Positions 1 through 8,488 are shown, numbered from the stretch's first letter. The stretch is 64,000 bases of DNA from Foliimonas ilicis (GCF_039939195.1 NZ_JBDUUH010000001.1:1-64000); one strand, 5' to 3'. Notes: generated by a model not told the origin, from the letters alone. Translations and numbers: made by a program.

Positions 1-54
1 GTCCTTGCGACCGGTCTTGCGCAAATCCTGGCTCTGGCAATTTGGACAGTCCAT
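1..54 (-). CDS. Partial N-terminus of a zinc-ribbon protein, possibly a transposase
   Basis: Only the first 18 codons are inside the window; the rest lies beyond the left edge. The reverse strand reads MDCPNCQSQDLRKTGRKD from an ATG at 54, preceded by a GGGGAG ribosome-binding sequence about 6 bases upstream. The CPxC pair followed by SxxxxKxGxxxG is the usual opening of a zinc ribbon, as in IS1-type and related transposases or small zinc-ribbon proteins. No second CxxC can be seen because of truncation. The call rests on a very short stretch and could be chance. Confidence 0.35.
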   Translation of the reverse strand, partial: MDCPNCQSQDLRKTGRKD

Positions 55-120
55 CCTTTTTCTCCCCACCAAATCACATGATAGGCAGCAGAAGAATCCA
101 AAAACAGTCGGATGTAAACA

Positions 121-186
121 ATGCCCCACCTGTGGGGGAGATGTCCGGCAGGACAGAGGGGGGCGCCTCGCGATTCCGTCAAAACA
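121..186. repeat. Dispersed palindromic repeat, family A copy 1
   Basis: A C-rich palindromic element. The stem CCCCAC/GTGGGG is followed by TGTCCGGCAGGACA and a G-run ending GCGCCTCGCGATTCC. Nearly the same sequence recurs at 8224-8280 and 59173-59247 in the opposite orientation, and around 8343-8488 where it is interrupted. It sits just downstream of the oxidoreductase gene that ends at 196. The rest of 55-120 shows nothing recognisable. Confidence 0.75.
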
Positions 187-195
187 GGAAACGCT

Positions 196-1368
196 CTAAA
201 GCTTCGTCCAGGCGGCGTTCTTTTTCGACGATTTCACGCAGGCCTCGACAAAGGCGACGCCTTCGACCCCGTCCTTGACGGTCGGGTAGACAACGTCCTT
301 TGCCGGCTTGCCGCCTTTGCGGCGTGCAGCGCGAATTGCGCGCGCGGCTTCCGCATAGATATTGGCAAAGCCTTCGAGATAGCCTTCAGGGTGGCCGGGT
401 GGCACGCGGCTGACACGCGCCGCAGCAGGTCCGGCGCCCGCACCGTTGCGGGTGATCAACTGCTTCGGCTGGCCGAACGGCGTGTACCAGAGATAGTTCG
501 GGTCAGCCTGCGTCCATTCCAGCCCGCCCTTGATGCCGTAAACGCGCAGTTTCAGCCCGTTTTCATTGCCGGGCGCGACCTGACTTGCCCAGAGCATGCC
601 CTTCGCGCCGCCCTTGAAGCGCAGCATCACGTGGGCATTGTCGTCCAGCGCGCGGCCTTTGACGAAGGAATCGAGATCGGCCGAAAGGCTGTCCAGTTCC
701 AGACCCGTTACGAAGCGGGCGAGATTATAGGCGTGGGTGCCTATGTCGCCCGTCGAGCCGCCGACGCCGGACTGTTTCGGATCGACGCGCCATGACGCCT
801 GTTTCGAACCCGTATCCTCGACCTTCTCGGTCAGCCAATCCTGCGGATATTCGGCCTGCACGACGCGAATGTCGCCGAGCTGGCCTTTGGCGATCATCTC
901 GCGCGCCTGCCGGATCATCGGATAGCCGGTGTAATTATGCGTCAGCACGAAAACCTTGCCGGTCTTTTCGACAAGGGCAGCAAGCTTCTTCGCATCGGCC
1001 AGATTGGAGGTCAGCGGCTTGTCGGAAATCACATGGATGCCAGCTTCGAGAAAAGCCTTGGCCGCCGGATAATGCATGTGGTTCGGCGTGACGATCGAGA
1101 CGACTTCGATGCCATCGGGCCTTGCCGCTTCTGCCTTGGCCATTTCCTGAAACGAGGCGTAGCTGCGCTCCGGGTCGAGACCCAGCTCGGCCCCGGAAGC
1201 TTTTGCGCGCGCCGGGTCGGACGACAATGCGCCCGCGACCAGCACGAACTCATTGTCTATCCGGGCTGCTATGCGGTGCACCGCGCCGATGAATGCGCCC
1301 TGCCCGCCGCCGACCATGCCAAGCCTTATCGGCCGGTTTGCCTTTTCACTGCGTCCCTCTATCGCCAT
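196..1368 (-). CDS. Gfo/Idh/MocA family oxidoreductase
   Basis: A 390-residue NAD(P)-dependent sugar or polyol dehydrogenase, probably cytoplasmic. The N-terminus holds the Rossmann dinucleotide loop GMVGGGQGAFIG (about residues 17-28). The family signature SDKPLTSNLADAKKL follows near residue 115, including the catalytic-type lysine of the DKP motif. A C-terminal alpha/beta domain carries the GDIGTHAYNLARF segment, whose histidine is usually catalytic. The ATG at 1368 has GGGAGAA upstream. It lies 12 bp after a TIM-barrel isomerase on the same strand, a pairing common in inositol-like or keto-sugar catabolism. The true substrate cannot be read from sequence. Confidence 0.9.
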   Translation of the reverse strand: MAIEGRSEKANRPIRLGMVGGGQGAFIGAVHRIAARIDNEFVLVAGALSSDPARAKASGAELGLDPERSYASFQEMAKAEAARPDGIEVVSIVTPNHMHYPAAKAFLEAGIHVISDKPLTSNLADAKKLAALVEKTGKVFVLTHNYTGYPMIRQAREMIAKGQLGDIRVVQAEYPQDWLTEKVEDTGSKQASWRVDPKQSGVGGSTGDIGTHAYNLARFVTGLELDSLSADLDSFVKGRALDDNAHVMLRFKGGAKGMLWASQVAPGNENGLKLRVYGIKGGLEWTQADPNYLWYTPFGQPKQLITRNGAGAGPAAARVSRVPPGHPEGYLEGFANIYAEAARAIRAARRKGGKPAKDVVYPTVKDGVEGVAFVEACVKSSKKNAAWTKL

Positions 1369-1380
1369 GCCGATTCTCCC

Positions 1381-2436
1381 TCAGATGCCCATCATGGAGC
1401 GGAGCAGTTTCTTGTCGGTCGTGCCGCTGGCGAAATCGTCGAACGCTTTTTCGGTGACACGGATGATGTGGCTCTGGATGAAGGGAGCGCCTTCGGCTGC
1501 ACCATCTTCGGGGTGCTTGAGGCAGCATTCCCATTCGAGCACCGCCCAGCTATCGTAATCATAGCCGGAAAGCTTCGAGAAAATACCGGAGAAATCGACC
1601 TGCCCGTCGCCCAGCGAACGGAAGCGGCCCGCGCGGTTCAGCCAGCCCTGATAGCCGGAATAGACGCCCTGCCTGCCATCGGGATTGAACTCGGCATCCT
1701 TGACGTGAAACGCCTTGATGCGTTCGTGATAAATGTCGATGAAGGCCAGATAGTCGAGCTGCTGCAACAGGAAATGCGACGGGTCGTAATTGATGTTGCA
1801 GCGCTTGTGCCCCTTCACCGCATCAAGGAACATTTCGAAGGTCACGCCGTCGAAAATATCCTCGCCCGGATGGATTTCGTAGCAGAGATCGACACCGGCA
1901 TCCTCATAGGCGTCGAGAATGGGCGACCAGCGCTTGCCGAGTTCGGCGAAGGCCTCCTCGATCAAGCCTGCCGGGCGCTGCGGCCAGGGATAAAGATAAG
2001 GAAATGCCAGTGCGCCGCTGAATGTGACCGAGGCTTTCAGGCCGAAATTCTTCGAGGCCTTCGCGCCCCAGCGAAGCTGCTCGACCGCCCATTTCTGGCG
2101 GGCCTTGGGATTGTTATGCACCTTTGCGGGCGCGAAACCGTCGAACTGCGCATCGTAAGCCGGGTGGACCGCGACGAGCTGGCCCTGAAGATGGGTCGAA
2201 AGCTCCGTCACCTCGACACCTGCGTCAGCGCAAATGCCTTTCACCTCGTCGCAATAGGTCTTCGACGATGCGGCCTTTTTCAGATCGAACAGACGCCCGT
2301 CCCATGTCGGAATCTGGACACCCTTATAGCCGAGGTCGCCTGCCCATTTCGTGATGCTTTTCAGCGAATTGAACGGGGCAACATCCCCGGCAAACTGCGC
2401 AAGGAAAATCGCAGGCCCCTTGATCGTCTTAGACAT
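1381..2436 (-). CDS. Sugar phosphate isomerase/epimerase (xylose isomerase-like TIM barrel)
   Basis: A 351-residue protein of the AP-endonuclease-2/xylose-isomerase-like TIM-barrel family, which isomerises, epimerises or dehydrates keto-sugars using a divalent metal. Visible hallmarks are ELSTHLQGQL, the metal-ligand segment CYEIHPGED, the INYDPSHFLLQQLD motif and AFHVKDAEF, giving the expected Glu/Asp/His metal ligands. I chose the ATG at 2436 because GGGAGGACATT lies upstream; a TTG two codons earlier is less likely. It is the first gene of a two-gene unit with the Gfo/Idh oxidoreductase. The substrate is unknown. Confidence 0.87.
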   Translation of the reverse strand: MSKTIKGPAIFLAQFAGDVAPFNSLKSITKWAGDLGYKGVQIPTWDGRLFDLKKAASSKTYCDEVKGICADAGVEVTELSTHLQGQLVAVHPAYDAQFDGFAPAKVHNNPKARQKWAVEQLRWGAKASKNFGLKASVTFSGALAFPYLYPWPQRPAGLIEEAFAELGKRWSPILDAYEDAGVDLCYEIHPGEDIFDGVTFEMFLDAVKGHKRCNINYDPSHFLLQQLDYLAFIDIYHERIKAFHVKDAEFNPDGRQGVYSGYQGWLNRAGRFRSLGDGQVDFSGIFSKLSGYDYDSWAVLEWECCLKHPEDGAAEGAPFIQSHIIRVTEKAFDDFASGTTDKKLLRSMMGI

Positions 2437-2606
2437 TCGCAATGTCCTCCCGGTTTAGAAATGACGTCTCAGAGACGTTCGTTTCAATTTTCTCCACGCC
2501 GGGCATCCGGCGCCTCTCCCCGCACAACATTCGACCGAGAAAGGCCAACAGTCAACTGGTCCTACCAGATTTTCGCGAACATCGTGCGGGGCAAGGAATT
2601 ATCCGG

Positions 2607-4025
2607 TCAGGCGTTGCTTCCCCAAGGTCCGTGGAATGCGCCGGGTCCGTCGATCCGCTCAAAACCATGCGCGCCGAAGAAGTCGCGCTGTCCCTGAATG
2701 AGATCGGACGTGCCGCGGCCCTGACGGTAGCTGTCGAAATAGGCGAGGGCGGAGGCAAGGGCTGGCACCGGCAATCCGGCTTCCGAAGCTTTCGCCACGA
2801 TGCGGCGCAGCGCCGGATGCGCTTCGCTCATCATCTCGACGAAGGCCGGAGCCATCAGGAGATTTGCCACTGGCGCGCCGCCGAAAGCGTCGGCCAGCGT
2901 GCCGAGAAACTGCGAACGAATGATGCAGCCTGCGCGCCAGATCTTGGCGACGGTCGGCAAGGGCAGGTTCCAGCCGAATTCTTTCGATGCCGCATCCATA
3001 ACCGCAAAGCCCTGTGCATATGCGGCGATCTTGCCAGCAAAAAGCGCCAGTTCGAGATCGGCAAGCACCGCATCCCTGTCTTTCGAAAGTGCGGTGACAT
3101 CCGGCTTGCCATAGGCTTTTTCGGCAGCCAGTCGCTGGTCTTTCATGGATGAAAGCACGCGCGCGGAAACGGCGGCCTCGATCGTGGTTGCTGGAACGCC
3201 CAGCGTCTGCGCCTCGATCGCCGACCATTTGCCGGTGCCTTTCTGGCCCGCGCGGTCGAGAATGATATCGACGACAGGCTTGCCGGTTTTCGGATCGTCG
3301 GCTGCAAGCACTTCCGCGGTGATTTCGATCAGGTAGGAATTCAGCCTGCCCTTGTTCCACTCACCGAACACTTTGCCGATGTCCTTCGGCGCCATGCCGA
3401 GCCCGTCACGCAAGATGCCGTAGACTTCGGCGATCATCTGCATGTCGCCATATTCGATACCGTTGTGGATCGTCTTGACGAAATGCCCGGCACCATCCGT
3501 GCCCAGCCAGGCAGAACATGCCTCGCCCTCATATTTCGCGGAGATCGCGGTCAGCACATCCTCGACGCGGGCATAGGCTTCCTTTGTGCCGCCAACCATG
3601 ATGGAGGGTCCGTGACGCGCGCCTTCTTCACCGCCCGAAACGCCCATGCCGATAAAGGTCAGGCCGGAATTTTCGAGTTCGGCAAAACGGCGCACCGTGT
3701 CGCGGAAATTCGCATTGCCCGCATCGATCATGATGTCACCGTCCGACAGGACGCCGCGCAGATGTTCGATCTGTTCATCGACCGGCTGGCCTGCCAGAAC
3801 CATGATGATGACCGGGCGCGGCGGGCGGATTGCCTCGGCCAGTTCCTCCAGCGACTTGCACGGAATGATCCGGTCGCGCAATTCGCCCGCACTGGCAACG
3901 AAAGCGTCCGTCTTTTCCGGCGTACGGTTATAGACCGCGATGCGGTGTCCTTTTTCCGCGATGTTCAGGGCGAGGTTGGAGCCCATGACGCCCAGACCGA
4001 TGAGGCCGATATCGGCTTTTTCCAT
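2607..4025 (-). CDS. gnd: 6-phosphogluconate dehydrogenase, decarboxylating
   Basis: A 472-residue enzyme of the oxidative pentose phosphate pathway that converts 6-phosphogluconate and NADP+ to ribulose 5-phosphate, CO2 and NADPH. It has the N-terminal coenzyme loop GLGVMGSNLALN, then MGVSGGEEGARHGPSIM and KTIHNGIEYGDMQ with the catalytic Lys and Glu, the signature ILDRAGQKGTGKW, and a C-terminal tail ending DGPGAFHGPWG. The length matches the family. The ATG at 4025 follows AGGAATAGCGTG; the preceding GTG is an alternative. The product is the substrate of Rpe, encoded 5 kb away on the other strand. The gap 2437-2606 shows nothing notable. Confidence 0.97.
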   Translation of the reverse strand: MEKADIGLIGLGVMGSNLALNIAEKGHRIAVYNRTPEKTDAFVASAGELRDRIIPCKSLEELAEAIRPPRPVIIMVLAGQPVDEQIEHLRGVLSDGDIMIDAGNANFRDTVRRFAELENSGLTFIGMGVSGGEEGARHGPSIMVGGTKEAYARVEDVLTAISAKYEGEACSAWLGTDGAGHFVKTIHNGIEYGDMQMIAEVYGILRDGLGMAPKDIGKVFGEWNKGRLNSYLIEITAEVLAADDPKTGKPVVDIILDRAGQKGTGKWSAIEAQTLGVPATTIEAAVSARVLSSMKDQRLAAEKAYGKPDVTALSKDRDAVLADLELALFAGKIAAYAQGFAVMDAASKEFGWNLPLPTVAKIWRAGCIIRSQFLGTLADAFGGAPVANLLMAPAFVEMMSEAHPALRRIVAKASEAGLPVPALASALAYFDSYRQGRGTSDLIQGQRDFFGAHGFERIDGPGAFHGPWGSNA

Positions 4026-4054
4026 CACGCTATTCCTTTGCAGTTTGTTTCGGT

Positions 4055-4070
4055 CAGCCGGAAACGGCTG
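4055..4070. terminator. Short GC hairpin between mur and gnd
   Basis: CAGCCG and CGGCTG form a perfect 6-bp stem around a GAAA tetraloop on the + strand. It lies in the 75-bp gap between the end of mur and the start of gnd. There is no T-run, so it may be a weak terminator for mur, a 5' leader hairpin for gnd, or neither. Confidence 0.3.
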
Positions 4071-4100
4071 GCTGTTATGTTGAAATCGCTTTGTTTTAAA

Positions 4101-4532
4101 CTAACCCGCGCGGCGCTTGCGTCCGTAGAGTTCCAATCTGTGATGGACGATATCATAGCCGAGTTCCCTGGCTATCTCGTCCTGCAGGGCCTCGATGCGG
4201 TCCGAATGGAATTCTATGACATCACCGGTGTCTAGGTCGATCAGATGATCGTGATGATCGCCATCCGCCTGCTCGAAACGCGAAGGCCCGCCCTCGAAAG
4301 CGTGCCTGTGTATCGCGCCCATGCCCTCCAGCAGCTTCATCGTGCGATAAACCGTCGATAGCGAGATCGAATTGTCGATCGCCACCGCGCGCTGGAAGAT
4401 TTCGAGGGCATCGGGATGCGATCCCGTTTCACCCAGAATGCCGAGAATAATACGACGCGGCCGCGTGATGCGCACGCCCGCGCCCCGCAGCATTTTCTCG
4501 TAATCAGGGTTTCTATTCACCGTCTTTGCCAT
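4101..4532 (-). CDS. mur: Fur-family regulator, Mur-type (manganese uptake)
   Basis: A 143-residue Fur superfamily repressor. The winged helix covers roughly residues 15-85 (GVRITRPRRIILGIL, then SLSTVYRTMKLL). The metal-sensing dimerisation part follows with DGDHHDHLIDLDTGDVIEF and HHRLELYG. It has no cysteine at all, so it lacks the CxxC structural zinc sites of classical Fur/Zur, as is usual for alphaproteobacterial Fur/Mur. The start MAKTVNRN at 4532 avoids an unlikely 34-residue extension. It is divergent from sitABCD with a 17-bp dyad between them. In rhizobia Mur represses sit genes with Mn(II) as corepressor; that role here is inferred. Confidence 0.88.
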   Translation of the reverse strand: MAKTVNRNPDYEKMLRGAGVRITRPRRIILGILGETGSHPDALEIFQRAVAIDNSISLSTVYRTMKLLEGMGAIHRHAFEGGPSRFEQADGDHHDHLIDLDTGDVIEFHSDRIEALQDEIARELGYDIVHHRLELYGRKRRAG

Positions 4533-4605
4533 GGCACCACTATGCGCCAGATGACACCCAGTTGCAAAGATTGCCGGGGCAGAAAACCGTGGATGGATTT
4601 TCTTC

Positions 4606-4627
4606 TTGCAAACGATTTGCAATTGCA
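4606..4627. promoter_or_regulatory. Candidate Mur/Fur-family operator
   Basis: TTGCAAACGATTTGCAA (4606-4622) is a perfect 7-3-7 dyad. It overlaps a second palindrome, TGCAATTGCA (4618-4627). The site lies between the divergent mur and sitA genes, about 90 bp upstream of the sitA start. TGCAA-type dyads match my recollection of rhizobial Mur-responsive sequences, but I could not align them here. Confidence 0.6.
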
Positions 4628-4714
4628 TTGACAAGTTGCGAGCGCTGCCCTAGCTCTAGGGATGAGAATTCCGCACATCCGTAAAACCCCAAGAAAACCA
4701 TCAAGGAAAAACCA

Positions 4715-5611
4715 TTGAGACTTCTGCCTGCGCTCTTCGCTTCTCTCGCCCTGACCGGCATGACGCTCTTCCCGGCCGCGAGCCAGGCGGAAGAGAAAAT
4801 GAAGGTCGTGACGACATTCACCGTCATTGCCGATATGGCCCGCAACGTCGCCGGTGAAGCCGCCGACGTCGAATCCATCACCAAGCCGGATGCCGAGATT
4901 CACAATTACCAGCCGACGCCGGGCGACATGATCAAGGCGCAGAATGCAAAGCTCATTCTCTGGAATGGTCTCAATCTCGAATTGTGGTTCGAGAAGTTCT
5001 TTTCCAATCTGAGCGACGTGCCGAGCGCTGTCGTCTCGGAAGGCGTCGAGCCGATGGGCATCGCCGAAGGCCCCTACACCGGCAAGCCGAACCCGCACGC
5101 ATGGATGTCGCCTGATGCGGCGCTGATCTATGTCGAAAACATCCGCAAGGCATTCGCCGAGCAGGACCCGGCCAACGCTGAAATCTACGCGAAGAACGCC
5201 GCCGCCTATTCCGAAAAGATCAAGGCGACCTTCGTGCCGATCCGCGCGGAAATCGAAGCGATCCCCGAGGATCGACGCTGGCTCGTCACCAGCGAGGGTG
5301 CGTTCTCCTATCTGGCGCGCGATTTCGGCCTAAAGGAGCTTTACCTCTGGCCGATCAATGCCGACCAGCAAGGTACGCCGCAGCAGGTTCGCAAGGTCAT
5401 CGATGCGGTGCGTGAGCACAAAATCCCGGTCGTCTTCAGCGAAAGCACGATTTCTCCCGACCCGGCAAAACAGGTCGCCCGCGAAACCGGCGCGAAATAT
5501 GGTGGCGTGCTTTATGTGGACTCGCTCAGCTCCGAAAGCGGCCCGGTGCCCACCTATCTCGACCTGCTCAGCGTAACTGCAAAGACAATCGTGGATGGTC
5601 TATCGGAATGA
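4715..5611 (+). CDS. sitA: Manganese/iron ABC transporter substrate-binding protein
   Basis: A 298-residue periplasmic metal-binding protein of cluster A-I (TroA/PsaA/SitA). A signal peptide covers about residues 1-25, ending AASQA. The likely metal ligands are H63 (EIHNYQP), H128 (NPHAWM), E194 (TSEGAF) and D269 (YVDSLS). A glutamate at the third position is typical of Mn/Fe binders rather than zinc binders, which use His there and carry a His-rich loop that is absent here. The start codon is TTG with AAGGA 7 bases upstream. It overlaps sitB by 4 bp. Uptake of Mn(II) is the best guess; Fe(II) is possible. Confidence 0.93.
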   Translation: MRLLPALFASLALTGMTLFPAASQAEEKMKVVTTFTVIADMARNVAGEAADVESITKPDAEIHNYQPTPGDMIKAQNAKLILWNGLNLELWFEKFFSNLSDVPSAVVSEGVEPMGIAEGPYTGKPNPHAWMSPDAALIYVENIRKAFAEQDPANAEIYAKNAAAYSEKIKATFVPIRAEIEAIPEDRRWLVTSEGAFSYLARDFGLKELYLWPINADQQGTPQQVRKVIDAVREHKIPVVFSESTISPDPAKQVARETGAKYGGVLYVDSLSSESGPVPTYLDLLSVTAKTIVDGLSE

Positions 5612-6498
5612 ACATTCTAAGCCAGGCCAGGGAAACCGACGCGCAGTCCGAGGGGCTGCGCGTCGAGCATATAAACGTCACTTATCGCAATGGCCATACG
5701 GCGCTTCGCGACGCGAGTTTTGCGATACCGCGCGGCACGATTACGGCGCTTGTCGGCGTCAATGGCAGCGGCAAGTCGACATTGTTCAAGGCGATCATGG
5801 GGTTCGTGCCGCTCGGCAAGGGCTCCGTTTCCATTCTGGGCAAGCCTGCCGCCGTGGCGCTCAAGGAAAACGCCGTCGCCTATGTCCCGCAAAGCGAGGA
5901 TGTCGATTGGAACTTCCCGGTTCTCGTCGAAGACGTCGTCATGATGGGCCGCTACGGCCACATGAATTTCATGCGCGTGGCGCGCGCGGCGGACCGCGAA
6001 GCCGTTGACGCCGCACTCGAGCGCGTCGGCATGAGCGCCTATCGCAAGCGCCAGATCGGCGAATTGTCCGGCGGCCAGAAGAAGCGCGTTTTCCTTGCCC
6101 GCGCACTTGCCCAGAACGGCCGTATCATCCTGCTCGACGAGCCTTTCACCGGTGTCGATGTGCGCACCGAGGAAGCGATCATCACGCTCCTGCAATCGCT
6201 GCGCGACGAAGGCCGCGTCATGCTGGTTTCCACGCATAATCTCGGCAGTGTTCCGCGCTTCTGCGACCGCGCGGTTCTCATCAATCGTACTGTGCTTGCG
6301 GCGGGGAAAACCGAAGACGTGTTCACCCGCGAGAACCTCGAAAAAGCATTCGGCGGCGTGCTGCGCCAGTTCACGCTGGGCGGTGCTGACCTCCACGACG
6401 ATGACGACAAGCGCAAGGTCACCGTTTTGACCGACGACGAGCATCCATTCGTCATCTATGGCGACGGCGACGACCGCAAGCCGGAAAACGTAAAATGA
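5608..6498 (+). CDS. sitB: Manganese/iron ABC transporter ATP-binding protein
   Basis: A 296-residue ATPase that powers the SitCD permease from the cytoplasmic side. It has Walker A GVNGSGKST near residue 50, Q-loop QSEDVDWNFP, signature LSGGQKKR, Walker B IILLDEP and switch histidine STHN. The C-terminal tail of about 60 residues is longer than the core domain and is acidic (DLHDDDDKRK, YGDGDD); its role is unknown. It overlaps sitA and sitC by 4 bp each (ATGA), so the four genes form a tightly coupled operon. Confidence 0.95.
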   Translation: MNILSQARETDAQSEGLRVEHINVTYRNGHTALRDASFAIPRGTITALVGVNGSGKSTLFKAIMGFVPLGKGSVSILGKPAAVALKENAVAYVPQSEDVDWNFPVLVEDVVMMGRYGHMNFMRVARAADREAVDAALERVGMSAYRKRQIGELSGGQKKRVFLARALAQNGRIILLDEPFTGVDVRTEEAIITLLQSLRDEGRVMLVSTHNLGSVPRFCDRAVLINRTVLAAGKTEDVFTRENLEKAFGGVLRQFTLGGADLHDDDDKRKVTVLTDDEHPFVIYGDGDDRKPENVK

Positions 6499-7355
6499 TA
6501 ACGCTGCTCACCGAGCCATTCACCTATGGCTACATGGTCAATGCGATGTGGGTCAGCGCGCTTGTTGGTGCCGTCTGCGCCTTCCTCTCGGCCTATCTGA
6601 TGCTGAAAGGCTGGTCGCTCATCGGCGATGCGCTTTCACACTCCATCGTTCCAGGCGTCGCCGGGGCCTACATGCTGGGCTTCCCGTTTGCCTTCGGCGC
6701 ATTCATCTCCGGCGGTCTGGCCGCAGGCGCGATGCTGTTTCTCAACCAGCGCACGAAGCTCAAGGAAGACGCCATCATCGGGCTGATCTTCACGTCCTTC
6801 TTCGGCCTTGGCCTGTTCATGATCTCGCTGTCGCCAGCCTCGGTGAACATCCAGACGATCGTGCTCGGCAACATCCTGGCGGTGACGCCAGAAGACACGC
6901 TTCAGCTAGTGCTCATTGCCGGCGTATCGCTTGTCGTCCTTCTGATAAAATGGAAGGATTTGATGGTCAGCTTTTTCGATGAAAACCACGCCCGCTCCAT
7001 CGGCATCAACCCCGACCATATGAAGGTGCTTTTCTTCACGCTGCTCAGCGCATCGACGGTCGCAGCCCTGCAAACGGTCGGCGCGTTTCTCGTCATCGCC
7101 ATGGTGGTGACGCCCGGCGCCACAGCCTATCTTCTCTGCGACCGCTTCCCGCGCCTGATCGGCGTCAGCGTTCTGATCGGCAGCGTCACAAGCTTCGTCG
7201 GCGCCTATGCGAGCTACTTTCTCGACGGCGCAACGGGTGGCATCATCGTCTGCCTGCAAACGCTGATCTTCCTCACAGCCTTCGTCTTCGCACCAAAACA
7301 TGGAATGCTCGCCGCGCGTCGCCGTACGCGCGAAGCCTTGGAGGCGGGCCTATGA
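6495..7355 (+). CDS. sitC: Manganese/iron ABC transporter permease
   Basis: A 286-residue inner-membrane permease of the ABC-3 (ZnuB/TroC/SitC) family with about eight hydrophobic segments. Family hallmarks are LMLKGWSLIGDALSHSIVPG near residue 38 and VVTPGATAYLL near residue 205. It is the first of two paralogous permeases that probably form a heterodimeric channel. It overlaps sitB and sitD by 4 bp. Confidence 0.94.
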   Translation: MITLLTEPFTYGYMVNAMWVSALVGAVCAFLSAYLMLKGWSLIGDALSHSIVPGVAGAYMLGFPFAFGAFISGGLAAGAMLFLNQRTKLKEDAIIGLIFTSFFGLGLFMISLSPASVNIQTIVLGNILAVTPEDTLQLVLIAGVSLVVLLIKWKDLMVSFFDENHARSIGINPDHMKVLFFTLLSASTVAALQTVGAFLVIAMVVTPGATAYLLCDRFPRLIGVSVLIGSVTSFVGAYASYFLDGATGGIIVCLQTLIFLTAFVFAPKHGMLAARRRTREALEAGL

Positions 7356-8197
7356 TCGAAACTCTCATCCAACCTTTCGCCTTCCCCTTCATGCGGGAAG
7401 CCTTCGTCATCTCCATTCTGGTTGCGATACCGATGGCGCTGCTGTCGTCCTTCCTCGTCCTGAAAGGCTGGTCGCTGATGGGCGACGCGATCAGCCATGC
7501 CGTGCTTCCGGGCGTCGTGCTGGCCTATATTGCCGGTCTGCCGCTCGCCATCGGCGCTTTCGGTGCGGGTATGGTCTGCGCACTGGCAACCGGCTTTCTC
7601 AAGGAAAACAGCCGCATCAAGGAAGACACGGTCATGGGCGTCGTGTTTTCGGGCATGTTCGGGCTGGGCATCGTGCTTTACACGAAGATCCAGTCGGACA
7701 TTCACCTCGACCACATATTGTTCGGCGACATTCTGGGCATTAGCTGGCGCGACGTTCTCGAAAGCGGCATCATCGCCGCGATCTCGACCGGTGCGGTCTG
7801 GATTTTTCGCCGCGATCTGCTGCTGCATTCCTTCGACCCGCAACACGCCCGCGCCATCGGACTGCCGGTGCGCCTGCTGCATTACGGCCTGCTCACTATC
7901 CTGTCGTTGACCATTGTCGGCGCACTTAAAGCAGTCGGCATCATCCTCGCAATCGCCATGCTCATTGCACCGGGCGCCATCGCCTATCTGTTGACCAACC
8001 GCTTCGACCGCATGCTCCCGCTCTCGGTCGCAATCGCCGTGGTCGCCTCTTTCCTCGGCGTCTATATCAGCTTCTTCATCGACAGCGCGCCTGCACCTAC
8101 CATCGTGCTCATCATGAGCATCTTCTTCATCGCCGCGTTCCTCTGGTCGCGCTGGGCGATTGCAAAGACAGAGCGCAGCGTGACTTTGGAAAGCTAG
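7352..8197 (+). CDS. sitD: Manganese/iron ABC transporter permease, second subunit
   Basis: A 281-residue ABC-3 family permease paralogous to the preceding gene. It shows the same LVLKGWSLMGDAISHAVLPG and LIAPGAIAYLLTNRF segments and about eight membrane spans. It closes the sitABCD operon. No T-rich intrinsic terminator follows; a repeat-filled 961-bp non-coding stretch begins directly after it. Confidence 0.94.
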   Translation: MIETLIQPFAFPFMREAFVISILVAIPMALLSSFLVLKGWSLMGDAISHAVLPGVVLAYIAGLPLAIGAFGAGMVCALATGFLKENSRIKEDTVMGVVFSGMFGLGIVLYTKIQSDIHLDHILFGDILGISWRDVLESGIIAAISTGAVWIFRRDLLLHSFDPQHARAIGLPVRLLHYGLLTILSLTIVGALKAVGIILAIAMLIAPGAIAYLLTNRFDRMLPLSVAIAVVASFLGVYISFFIDSAPAPTIVLIMSIFFIAAFLWSRWAIAKTERSVTLES

Positions 8198-8223
8198 AGC
8201 CCTTCGCTTTAGATAGATAAGCC

Positions 8224-8280
8224 GGCGGGACAGCGCCCCCCTCTGTCCTGCCGGACATCTCCCCCACAAGTGGGGAGATT
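8224..8280. repeat. Dispersed palindromic repeat, family A copy 2
   Basis: The reverse-complement form of the copy at 121-186: a CGCCCCCCTCTGTCC block, the stem TGTCCTGCCGGACA, then TCTCCCCCAC with an AGTGGGGAGATT closing arm. It starts 26 bases after the sitD stop codon. Confidence 0.75.
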
Positions 8281-8342
8281 ACCCCATCATGAACGCTCGG
8301 CACTAATTACTGAACGCTGCAGAATGAAAGCGGAGAGAGTTG

Positions 8343-8488
8343 TGTCAGCCAATCTCCCCACCTGTGGGGTGAGGAATGGTCCGCGCAGCGGACGAAAAGC
8401 CAACGATTTGGCTTTTCGAATGACGAACGCCCGGAGCCATAGCGAAGGGCAGGGTCCGGCAGGACAGAGGGGGGCGCCTCGCGATTCC
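8343..8488. repeat. Family A repeat interrupted by family B element
   Basis: The left half (TCTCCCCACCTGTGGGG) and right half (TCCGGCAGGACAGAGGGGGG and onward) match the uninterrupted copy at 121-186. They are separated here by about 86 bases (8368-8453) that belong to a different repeat. The inserted unit replaces about five bases (GAGAT) of the intact copy. I see no target-site duplication. Confidence 0.7.
8368..8453. repeat. Twin-hairpin repeat, family B copy 1
   Basis: It begins GGTGAGG. Hairpin 1 is GTCCGC/GCGGAC with loop GCA (8379-8393). Hairpin 2 is CGAAAAGCCAA/TTGGCTTTTCG with loop CGAT (8393-8418). A tail follows with GCCCGGAGCCATAGCG and GGGC. Copies at 8661-8750 and 8891-8951 preserve the folding while changing stem bases. 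Confidence 0.75.

Noticed and set aside
937..2697. A 586-codon open frame antisense to the isomerase and oxidoreductase genes
   Set aside because: It has no recognisable domain or ribosome-binding sequence and spans two real genes and their gap.
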